From JBNKHH01 sp050290245 (lineage in GTDB: Bacteria; Pseudomonadota; Alphaproteobacteria; Rhodobacterales; Rhodobacteraceae): a DNA stretch of 17,504 bases. The notes below the pieces were generated by a model that did no database searches, was not told the DNA's origin, and was given only the letters and a program-made list of their open reading frames with translations. The stretch spans positions 1 to 17,504 of the forward strand of contig JBNKHH010000074.1 in assembly GCA_050290245.1 (NCBI GenBank), given 5' to 3'. Below are positions 7,183 through 12,911 of this stretch, piece after piece (position 1 is the stretch's first letter; the number at the start of each line of letters is the position of its first letter). Position numbers and translations under genes: made by a program.

Positions 7183-7644
7183 TCATTCGGCGCGTTCGCT
7201 GCGATTTCCCGTCCAGCGGCGCGGTCCGGGGCCGTTCGAGGCGAGCTGGTCGTCCGCGTTATAAAGCGGGCAGTTTTCAAGCGACAGACACCCGCAACCG
7301 ATGCAATATCCCATCTGATCGCGCAGGCGCTGCATCATTTCGATGCGTTCGTCCAGGAGGTCGGCCCAGGGTTCGGCTGCCGCTGCCCAGTCGGCCTTGC
7401 CGACGGCCTTGCTGCGCGGCACAGCGTTCAGAACGGATTTAACCTCGGCGAGCGAGATACCAACTGACTGGGCCACGCGCGCAATGGCGACCCGGCGCAG
7501 TTCGCGCCGGTCATAGCGACGATGGTTCGCGGGCGTGCGCCAGCTTTCGATCAGCCCCTCGGATTCGTAGAAGTGGATCGTCGACACCGGCACCCCTGCC
7601 CGTTCGGCCATCTCTCCCACGCTCAGATCATTCGGTTTCGGCAT
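7183..7644 (-). CDS. soxR: Redox-sensing MerR-family regulator SoxR
   Basis: Encodes 153 residues. The N-terminal MerR winged helix (about residues 7-75) has LSVGEMAERAGVPVSTIHFY and the wing ANHRRYDRRELRR. A dimerisation helix follows, then the [2Fe-2S] cluster motif C114-IG-C117-G-C119-LSLEN-C125-PLYN, with the same spacing as E. coli SoxR (C119, C122, C124, C130). SoxR stays bound to DNA and activates transcription when its cluster is oxidised by redox-cycling compounds. No soxS is present in the window; outside enterics SoxR usually activates its targets directly. It is divergent from a 59-aa ORF and a DUF4386 gene, with a SoxR box 29 nt upstream of its ATG, so autoregulation is likely. 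Confidence 0.96.
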   Translation of the reverse strand: MPKPNDLSVGEMAERAGVPVSTIHFYESEGLIESWRTPANHRRYDRRELRRVAIARVAQSVGISLAEVKSVLNAVPRSKAVGKADWAAAAEPWADLLDERIEMMQRLRDQMGYCIGCGCLSLENCPLYNADDQLASNGPGPRRWTGNRSERAE

Positions 7645-7669
7645 CTTTTCTGCTCCCCCAACTTTTCGC

Positions 7670-7700
7670 TTTACCTCAAGTTAACTTAAGGTCGTAGCGT
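7670..7700 (+). promoter_or_regulatory. SoxR-dependent promoter with long spacer
   Basis: TTTACC (7670-7675) and TAGCGT (7695-7700) are separated by 19 bp, the over-long spacer typical of MerR/SoxR-activated promoters, with the SoxR box centred in it. It reads rightward to the 59-aa ORF. The -10 match is modest, as expected for a promoter needing activation. Confidence 0.7.
7673..7692. promoter_or_regulatory. SoxR box
   Basis: The 20-bp element ACCTCAAGTTAACTTAAGGT is a dyad with one mismatched pair. It is almost identical to the SoxR site as I remember it from the E. coli soxS promoter. It lies in the intergenic region between soxR (minus) and the 59-aa ORF (plus). Confidence 0.9.
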
Positions 7701-7736
7701 GCAGACAACTGGAGACAAGATCAAGGAGAATCACCC

Positions 7737-7916
7737 ATGTTTGCCCACCTGCTCAAGACGCGGACCTCTCTCAGGGATGACGTCGAAGCCGAGGTCCAAT
7801 CCATGTGCCGGGCCCGCCAGATTGAAGCGTTGGCCGCGGGGCGCGACACTTTGGACGCACCCCGCCGCCAGGGTTCGGTGCCGGCGATCCATCAGCCCAC
7901 GAAATATTTCTGGTGA
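7737..7916 (+). CDS. 59-aa protein of unknown function, first gene after the SoxR box
   Basis: Reads ATG at 7737 to TGA at 7914-7916, with AGGAGAA about 7 nt upstream. The product starts MFAHLLKTRTSLRDDVEAE, has a charged, probably helical middle with one Cys (SMCRARQIEAL), then a proline-containing segment and an aromatic end QPTKYFW. No signal peptide or membrane helix. It is the first ORF downstream of the SoxR box and ends 3 nt before the DUF4386 start, so the two should form one SoxR-activated transcript. I recognise no family. The single Cys could matter in redox biology, but that is speculation. Confidence 0.75.
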   Translation: MFAHLLKTRTSLRDDVEAEVQSMCRARQIEALAAGRDTLDAPRRQGSVPAIHQPTKYFW

Positions 7917-7919
7917 CCC

Positions 7920-8582
7920 ATGAAACACGAAGCATTTTCCCGCCCTGCGGGCGTCCTCTACCTGGTGATCATCGTCCTTGGCCTGACCAGCGAGATTGCC
8001 GTCCGCACGCCCCTGGCCGGCCTTGGCGGAGGTGACCTGGTAAATGCCGTCACTGCCGGGGAAACCCTGTTCCGCCTGTCGATCCTGGCCGATGCGGCTA
8101 TGGTCGCTTGTGACATTGCGTTGGCCTATTTGTTGTTCCGCCTGCTGTCACCCGTGAACGCGACGCTGGCCGGGGTAGCGGCCCTGTTCCGGCTGGCGCA
8201 GGCGGCAGTGATCGGCGCGAACCTGACGGTACAATACGACGCCCTGCTCTGGGTAGGTGCCGGCCAAGGCGACATGGCGCGCCATGCCCTGGAATTGCAT
8301 GCGGCGGGGTATGATATCGGACTGATATTCTTTGGCATAAACAGCCTGTTAACCGGTGTTTTGCTTGTCTGGACTGCAGAGTTCTCGCGCCCCTTGGGCT
8401 GGATGTTGGGAACTGCCGGTATCGTTTACCTGACCGGAAGCAGCCTGCGCATCCTGAACCCAACGGCAGCGGAGGCTTTCATGCCGGCCTATCTGATCGC
8501 CATCGTGGCAGAGGTGAGTTTCGCTGTTGCCTTGCTCCGGATGCGGCGCCTGGCAAGAACTCATGGCATTCCCGCCCTTTAG
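7920..8582 (+). CDS. DUF4386-type multi-pass membrane protein
   Basis: Encodes 220 residues. Hydrophobic segments at roughly 10-30, 55-80, 82-105, 130-152, 158-178 and 186-207 suggest about six transmembrane helices, with a basic C-terminal tail (RMRRLARTHG). The opening RPAGVLYLVIIVLGL and the layout fit the DUF4386 family, whose biochemical role is not established. It follows the 59-aa ORF by 3 nt and thus probably belongs to the SoxR regulon here. A role in the envelope response to redox-active compounds is inference from context only. Confidence 0.8.
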   Translation: MKHEAFSRPAGVLYLVIIVLGLTSEIAVRTPLAGLGGGDLVNAVTAGETLFRLSILADAAMVACDIALAYLLFRLLSPVNATLAGVAALFRLAQAAVIGANLTVQYDALLWVGAGQGDMARHALELHAAGYDIGLIFFGINSLLTGVLLVWTAEFSRPLGWMLGTAGIVYLTGSSLRILNPTAAEAFMPAYLIAIVAEVSFAVALLRMRRLARTHGIPAL

Positions 8583-8628
8583 ATAGGTCCTCAAGACCTT
8601 CGAGTTTGCCGCGCCAACCGGATTTGTA

Positions 8629-8703
8629 TGGTGGGTGATAACGGATTTGAACCGCTGACATCTTCGATGTGAACGAAGCGCTCTACCACTGAGCTAATCA
8701 CCC
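8629..8703 (-). tRNA. tRNA-Val (anticodon CAC)
   Basis: On the minus strand acceptor GGGTGAT (8703-8697) pairs with ATCACCC (8639-8633), with A and encoded CCA (8631-8629). The anticodon arm CTTCG-TTCACAT-CGAAG gives CAC (Val). It is one base shorter in the D-loop than the TAC isoacceptor at 7067-7142 and otherwise very similar in its 5' two-thirds, indicating a paralogue. Confidence 0.97.
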
Positions 8704-8751
8704 ATCGGGCGCTCTCATAGCGCCGCCGCGACGGCCTTGCAAGCGAGACCG

Positions 8752-9168
8752 TCAGCGAATGTCGAAATCGGGCGCGGCAAGTTCGAAGCCCTCAAACCGG
8801 AAGCCAGGGCTGACGGTGCAGCCGACCAGGGTCCAGCCCGCCGTGGCCCGCGCAGCCTGCCAGTGATGGGCGGGCACGATCAACTGGGGGACCTGTCCCG
8901 CCCCAAGGTCAGGACCAAGGGTCTGCCAATGCGCCGGCCCGGCTTCGGTCCCGGCCATCCCGAGTTGCAACGGCGCCCCGGCGTAGAAATGCCAAATCTC
9001 TGTCGCATCAACCCGGTGCCAGTGGCTGGCCTCGCCCTGTTTCAAGAGGAAATAGATGCAGGTGCCGCTGGCGCGCGGGGTCTCATCTCCAATCCAGGTC
9101 TGGCGATACCAACCGCCCTCGGGATGCGGCTGAAGGCCAAGTTGCGCGATGATCTGATCTGCGGTCAT
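8752..9168 (-). CDS. DUF985 cupin-fold protein
   Basis: Encodes 138 residues, a single small beta-barrel domain. The family blocks are in order: PHPEGGWYRQTW near residue 15, GTCIYFLLKQGEASHWHRVD with the paired His, EIWHFYAGAPLQL, and VPAHHWQAAR. The His residues in SHWHR and the Glu in EIWHF are the likely metal or ligand site of the cupin. Substrate and reaction are not established for this family. The start overlaps by 4 nt the end of a short minus-strand frame that resembles an alpha/beta-hydrolase tail, so it may once have been the second gene of an operon. Confidence 0.88.
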   Translation of the reverse strand: MTADQIIAQLGLQPHPEGGWYRQTWIGDETPRASGTCIYFLLKQGEASHWHRVDATEIWHFYAGAPLQLGMAGTEAGPAHWQTLGPDLGAGQVPQLIVPAHHWQAARATAGWTLVGCTVSPGFRFEGFELAAPDFDIR

Positions 9169-9397
9169 TGGGCAAGGAACTCCCTTGTGAGGCCTGGCGT
9201 CGCTCCGGGCTTGTCGTCGACCACACCGTGGCCCGCATTCGGTACGATCTCAAGTCGCGCATCGGCGAACAGGGAAACATGATCTTCCTGCAAGGAGGGC
9301 CCGATCAGATAGTCACCCCAGGTTCCGAGATCGAACGCCACCGCCAGAAGCGCCAAGGCCAGTACGCCCACCCGGTCCAATTGAAGAGCTCACGCAT
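9165..9397 (-). pseudogene. Probable remnant of an alpha/beta-hydrolase-like C-terminus
   Basis: The frame ending at 9165 contains DHVSLFADARLEIVPNAGHG then VVDDKPGA, which reads like the last strand and catalytic-His region of an alpha/beta-hydrolase, but there is no nucleophile domain upstream and only weak TTG/GTG starts. In a neighbouring frame an ATG at 9397 with GGAGG 9 nt upstream opens MRELFNWTGW and stops after 30 codons at 9305. One frameshift could therefore join a good start to the hydrolase-like tail. Alternatives are a small membrane protein (the segment VGVLALALLAVAF is hydrophobic) or no gene at all. Confidence 0.4.
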
Positions 9398-9458
9398 CAG
9401 GCAACGCCTCCGCACGTGCGGCCATGGAGCCCGGCCGCCATGCACCGGGCTTCCGGGA

Positions 9459-10493
9459 TCACCGGCCGCGGAACCTTACGATGGCTTCCTGTCGGGTCGA
9501 GACGCCAAGCTTGGCAAAAATCCGGGTGGCATGGTTTCGCACGGTCTTCTCGCTCATCTCGAGGTCGCGCGCGATCTGCTTGTTTGACTTGGCCGCGCAG
9601 ATTTCGGCCAGAATCGCCTTCTCGCGTGGCGTTAAGTCCAGGCCATCGGTCGGGCTGTCGGCCCCGAGGAACTTCAGAATGGCCTCCCGCGTCTCGGCAT
9701 AGGCCGGTTCATCGTCTTGCAGAATGTGGTTGTCGCTATCCAGCACGTGAAACTCTGCGCCGGGGATCTTCTGCGCCAATAGCCGGCCCTCGGCGAGCGG
9801 CGCGACGCCGTCGCCCTTGGCATGAAGCACCAACGTGGGGCAGCGCACCTGCTCCAACCATTCGGTGGCATTCATATCACCGCGCGCCTCAAGCAGACGC
9901 GCGCCGGTCTCGGCGTCGGTCGTGCGGCGGCACATATCGTTGAACCAGCGGATCTTTTCCGGGTCGCCATCGGGGATAAAGCGGCGGGTGAAAACTTCGC
10001 GGAATGCCGGGTTGGTCTCGTCCAGACCGGCGCCGAAGATGTCGGTCACGGCGCGATAGAGGCTTTCAGCCTTTGGGTCGTCGCGACAATGGGCCCCGCG
10101 CGCATAGCCCCCGATCAGGATGAGGTGCGACACGTCCTCAGGGTGTTCGGCGGCATAGCGGACGGCGGCCCCGGCTCCCTGTGACATGGCAAGAATGGCG
10201 AATGGAGCCCGGAAATCCGCCGCTTCGATGATCCGCGCAAGATCATCGGTCCAGCTGTCGATATCAAGCTGGCCGGTCTCGCGGTCCGAAAGCCCGCAGC
10301 CCCTTTCGTCATAACGAAGATAGTCGAAATTGCTTTCCAGGAAGTCGACCCAATGAGCCCAGATCGGGCTTTCCGCGTCATGCTCCAGATGGGTTAACCA
10401 CGCCGCCGCCTTGACCAGCCGGGGACCACGACCGCTACGTGCCCAGGCCAGAGAGTGCCCGTCGTGGGTCGAGACAAATCGGACTGACCGCAT
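9459..10493 (-). CDS. Alpha/beta-hydrolase fused to a C-terminal LuxR-type HTH
   Basis: Encodes 344 residues from the ATG at 10493 (preceded by GGGGGAAAC); the longer frame to 10613 would cover the divergent control region. Residues about 1-277 form an alpha/beta-hydrolase: YDERGCGLSD oxyanion/cap region, nucleophile S104 in LAMSQGAG (AxSxG rather than GxSxG), acid D228 in HAKGDGVAP, and H256 in SDNHIL. Residues about 284-342 are a LuxR/NarL-type helix-turn-helix (LTPREKAILAEICAAKSNKQ then KTVRNHATRIFAKLGV). The layout suggests a transcription factor whose hydrolase-like domain binds or cleaves a small ligand. Two GGACA-N2-TGTCC dyads lie just upstream. Confidence 0.92.
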   Translation of the reverse strand: MRSVRFVSTHDGHSLAWARSGRGPRLVKAAAWLTHLEHDAESPIWAHWVDFLESNFDYLRYDERGCGLSDRETGQLDIDSWTDDLARIIEAADFRAPFAILAMSQGAGAAVRYAAEHPEDVSHLILIGGYARGAHCRDDPKAESLYRAVTDIFGAGLDETNPAFREVFTRRFIPDGDPEKIRWFNDMCRRTTDAETGARLLEARGDMNATEWLEQVRCPTLVLHAKGDGVAPLAEGRLLAQKIPGAEFHVLDSDNHILQDDEPAYAETREAILKFLGADSPTDGLDLTPREKAILAEICAAKSNKQIARDLEMSEKTVRNHATRIFAKLGVSTRQEAIVRFRGR

Positions 10494-10509
10494 GTTTCCC
10501 CCGTCGTTA

Positions 10510-10521
10510 GGACAAGTGTCC
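10510..10521. promoter_or_regulatory. Operator-like dyad GGACA-N2-TGTCC, copy 1
   Basis: GGACAAGTGTCC has perfect 5-bp arms around a 2-bp centre, 17 nt upstream of the hydrolase-LuxR start codon, overlapping where its leader or promoter should be. The same arms recur at 10553-10564. A likely binding site for a dimeric regulator, plausibly the adjacent LuxR-type protein. Confidence 0.6.
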
Positions 10522-10552
10522 CTGTCGATTTCCGCCACTACGGGCCGATCCG

Positions 10553-10564
10553 GGACATCTGTCC
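10553..10564. promoter_or_regulatory. Operator-like dyad GGACA-N2-TGTCC, copy 2
   Basis: GGACATCTGTCC repeats the arms of copy 1 exactly with a different 2-bp centre. Centre-to-centre distance is 43 bp, close to four helical turns, so both copies would face the same side of the DNA. It lies between the divergent hydrolase-LuxR gene and the 46-aa ORF. Confidence 0.6.
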
Positions 10565-10654
10565 GATGGGGCTGCAGCCGGAATTCTCGCACACTCAGTG
10601 TCAGGGACAACAAGCCAAAAGATCAAGGCTGCAACGCAAAAAAGGACAGAACCA

Positions 10655-10795
10655 ATGCTGAGACTCAAGGAATCGATCAAAAACCGCTGGATGTCGCGCA
10701 ACCAGAGCGCAACGACGCGGCAGGCAAGCGCGAAACCCGAGCAATCGCGTCCGCGCGACACGGCCCGGCTCTACACGCCGCGCATCTGGCTTTGA
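10655..10795 (+). CDS. Small basic protein (46 aa), divergent from the hydrolase-LuxR gene
   Basis: Reads ATG at 10655 to TGA at 10793-10795 with AAGGACAG about 6 nt upstream. The product is strongly basic: MLRLKESIKNRWMSRNQSAT, then a Gln/Arg/Pro-rich middle and the end DTARLYTPRIWL. No signal or membrane segment. It is followed by a GC-rich hairpin (10823-10859) suitable as a terminator, and preceded by the twin dyads shared with the divergent regulator gene. No family recognised; a coding role is supported by the ribosome binding site and layout only. Confidence 0.55.
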   Translation: MLRLKESIKNRWMSRNQSATTRQASAKPEQSRPRDTARLYTPRIWL

Positions 10796-10822
10796 ACGCC
10801 CGCTTTTGCAAGTGGCGGGACA

Positions 10823-10859
10823 GGCGCGGTGCGGGATGCTCTCAAGCCCGCGCCGTGCC
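10823..10859 (+). terminator. Hairpin downstream of the 46-aa ORF
   Basis: GGCGCGGTGCGGG (10823-10835) pairs with CCCGCGCCGTGCC (10847-10859) over 13 positions with two G-U wobbles and an 11-nt loop; a pyrimidine-rich stretch (accttcttctt) follows 8 nt later. A plausible terminator for the plus-strand sORF, lacking an uninterrupted T run. Confidence 0.5.
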
Positions 10860-10867
10860 GCATCATA

Positions 10868-10920
10868 CCTTCTTCTTGGCGAAAATATCCTGGGGGTCCG
10901 GGGGCAAAGCCCCCCGGCGG
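10868..10920. repeat. GC-rich extragenic hairpin element, likely eno terminator region
   Basis: The motif ttcttcttggcgaaaatatc followed by gggggtccgggggcaaagccccccgg contains a stem CCGGGGGC (10898-10905), loop AAA, and GCCCCCCGG (10909-10917) with one bulged base. Similar sequences recur between genes in roseobacter genomes as I remember them; no second copy is in this window. It lies about 30 nt after the eno stop on the minus strand, where it may end eno transcription. Confidence 0.5.
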
Positions 10921-10950
10921 AGCGACGCGCGACAGCGCGGCGCAATCGCT

Positions 10951-12225
10951 CTACCGCAGGATCGACTTGCCGGCGTAGATCGCGGTTTCGTCCAGCGCTT
11001 CCTCGATTCGGATCAGCTGGTTGTACTTGGCCAGCCGGTCGGAGCGCGCGAGGCTTCCGGTCTTAATCTGGCCGCAGTTCGTCGCAACGGCAAGATCAGC
11101 GATGGTGGCGTCTTCGGTCTCGCCGGAGCGGTGGCTCATCACCGATGTGAAGCGCGCGCGGTGCGCCATGTCCACGGCAGCCAGCGTTTCCGACAGGGTG
11201 CCGATCTGGTTGACCTTCACCAACAGAGAGTTACCGCAGCCTTTGGCGATCCCATCGGCGAGCCGTGCGGGGTTGGTGACGAATAGGTCGTCGCCCACTA
11301 GCTGAACGCGGTCGCCCAGGACCTCGGTCAGGGTCTTCCAGCCGTCCCAGTCGTCCTCGGCGCAGCCGTCTTCGATCGACAGGATCGGGTACGCCCCGAC
11401 AAGGGCATCAAGATAGGCGACGTTTTCGTCCGACGTCAGGCTCTTGCCCTCGCCCACCATCTCGTACTTGCCGTCCTTGTAGTATTCGGTCGAGGCGCAA
11501 TCGAGGGCCAGCATGATGTCGTCACCAGGGGTGTACCCGGCCTTTTCAACCGCCTTGAGGATAAAATCCAAAGCGTCGCGGGTGGACGACAGGTTGGGAG
11601 CAAAGCCACCCTCATCGCCGATTCCGGTCGACAGGCCGGCAGCCGAGAGTTCCTTTTTCAGCGTATGGAACACCTCCGAACCCATGCGCACGGCGTCGCG
11701 GATGTTTTCCGCGCTGACCGGCATGATCATGAATTCCTGGATGTCGATCGGGTTGTCGGCGTGCTCGCCGCCGTTGATGATGTTCATCATCGGAACCGGC
11801 AGGACGCGGGCCGCGGTGCCGCCGACATAGCGGTAGAGCGGCTGCGCGGTGAAATCGGCCGCCGCCTTGGCGTTGGCGAGCGACACACCGAGGATGGCGT
11901 TGGCGCCAAGCCGGCCCTTGTTTTCGGTCCCGTCCAGTTCGATCATCGCGGCGTCGATGGCTTCCTGCTCGGTCGCGTCAAACCCGACCAGTGCATCGGC
12001 GATCTCCCCGTTGACGGCCTCGACCGCCTGAAGGACGCCCTTGCCCATATAGCGGGCCTTGTCCCCGTCGCGTTTTTCAACCGCTTCGTGGGCGCCGGTG
12101 GATGCGCCCGAGGGCACGGCGGCGCGGCCCATGGTGCCGTCTTCGAGGGTGACATCGACCTCGACAGTCGGGTTACCCCGGCTGTCCAGGATCTCGCGGG
12201 CGTGAATGTCGATAATCGTGCTCAT
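10951..12225 (-). CDS. eno: Enolase (phosphopyruvate hydratase)
   Basis: Encodes 424 residues, the usual bacterial length. It interconverts 2-phosphoglycerate and PEP in glycolysis/gluconeogenesis. Start ATG at 12225 with AGGAG 6 nt upstream; an in-frame extension to 12357 lacks family similarity. Diagnostic blocks: IIDIHAREILDSRGNPTVEV at the N-terminus, GDEGGFAPN, the Mg-binding SIEDGCAEDDWDGW, SHRSGETEDATIADLAVATN with the catalytic loop His, and QIKTGSLARSDRLAKYNQL. PEP made here is also the MurA co-substrate. The first residue after IEDG is Cys, a position where other residues are usual. Confidence 0.98.
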   Translation of the reverse strand: MSTIIDIHAREILDSRGNPTVEVDVTLEDGTMGRAAVPSGASTGAHEAVEKRDGDKARYMGKGVLQAVEAVNGEIADALVGFDATEQEAIDAAMIELDGTENKGRLGANAILGVSLANAKAAADFTAQPLYRYVGGTAARVLPVPMMNIINGGEHADNPIDIQEFMIMPVSAENIRDAVRMGSEVFHTLKKELSAAGLSTGIGDEGGFAPNLSSTRDALDFILKAVEKAGYTPGDDIMLALDCASTEYYKDGKYEMVGEGKSLTSDENVAYLDALVGAYPILSIEDGCAEDDWDGWKTLTEVLGDRVQLVGDDLFVTNPARLADGIAKGCGNSLLVKVNQIGTLSETLAAVDMAHRARFTSVMSHRSGETEDATIADLAVATNCGQIKTGSLARSDRLAKYNQLIRIEEALDETAIYAGKSILR

Positions 12226-12622
12226 GACGGCTCCTATATGACGACTCGCGGCGGGTTGTAGCAGCGCAGCAGCCGAAGGGAAACGCAGGCTTTGAAAAAC
12301 AATGGCCGGGCTGTCGAAGCTTTGTTCAGCCTGATTGCGCAGAACCGCGGAAAACACCGCGGAAAATCGGAAACAAAGCTAGGGTCCCACCGGGGATTTG
12401 TTGCCGCCCCGGCGGACAATACAGAGCGAACCAGATCGTTTCCGGCGTGTCAGATGCCGGCCCGGATCTTGCCGTATTCAGGTCGCAGTTCGCGCCAAGC
12501 GTTGAGGGGTCCGCAACCACGGACGGGACGGCACGTTGCCGTTCGCGACGGCCCGGAAGCACCCTGCTTGCAAACTCACTCACTCAATCGCTTCCGGGAA
12601 AACGAAGGGAAATGGAACCACC
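12226..12622. other. 397-nt divergent control region between eno and the secreted small protein
   Basis: No credible gene is seen. It holds, from left to right: the eno leader; a tandem 12-bp repeat ACCGCGGAAAAC/ACCGCGGAAAAT (12344-12367); a run of short hairpins, GTCCG/CGGAC (12509-12524), GGCA/TGCC (12530-12540) and the overlapping CCGT/ACGG (12539-12551); and a perfect 9-bp inverted repeat CCCGGAAGC/GCTTCCGGG (12552-12560 and 12590-12598) just before the secreted-protein start. The right part looks like a structured leader. Confidence 0.55.
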
Positions 12623-12904
12623 ATGACACTTGGGAAACTCACGTCACTCACCCTGGCCGCAACACTCCTGGCCACCCTGCCGGCCACGGCGGGGGCACCT
12701 GACGATCCGGGCGAGAAAGGCGCATTGGTCAATGAACGCAAGGACGTCTGGCAAGGCTATCGCGGAACGAACGGCTGGGGCAGCCGGGTTTCGGAGATCG
12801 CACGCAACAGCGGCGGAAATTCCGACACCAATCTCGGAAGCTATCTGAGCGAATCGACCGACGGGCCGAATCCGGCCTCGGACAACGGCAAAGGCAACGA
12901 CTGA
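12623..12904 (+). CDS. Small secreted protein of unknown function
   Basis: Encodes 93 residues from the ATG at 12623. The N-terminus is a classic Sec signal: MTLGK, hydrophobic LTSLTLAATLLATLPA, then TAGA before PDDPGEK, with cleavage expected near residue 25. The mature part of about 68 residues is hydrophilic and rich in Gly, Asn, Ser and Asp (GYRGTNGWGSRVSEIARNSG and GPNPASDNGKGND) with no Cys. No family is recognised. The Shine-Dalgarno is weak, and a 9-bp inverted repeat sits 25-71 nt upstream in the leader. It converges on the DMT-exporter gene with only 7 nt between stop codons. Confidence 0.72.
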   Translation: MTLGKLTSLTLAATLLATLPATAGAPDDPGEKGALVNERKDVWQGYRGTNGWGSRVSEIARNSGGNSDTNLGSYLSESTDGPNPASDNGKGND

Positions 12905-12911
12905 GCCGTCT

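Noticed and set aside
7737..10795. Kinship between the 59-aa and 46-aa proteins
   Set aside because: Both are small, sit beside a regulator and end in aromatic residues (KYFW; YTPRIWL), but no alignable core is visible, so this is likely chance.
11665..12261. Plus-strand open frame of 198 codons
   Set aside because: Antisense to eno; no start signal.
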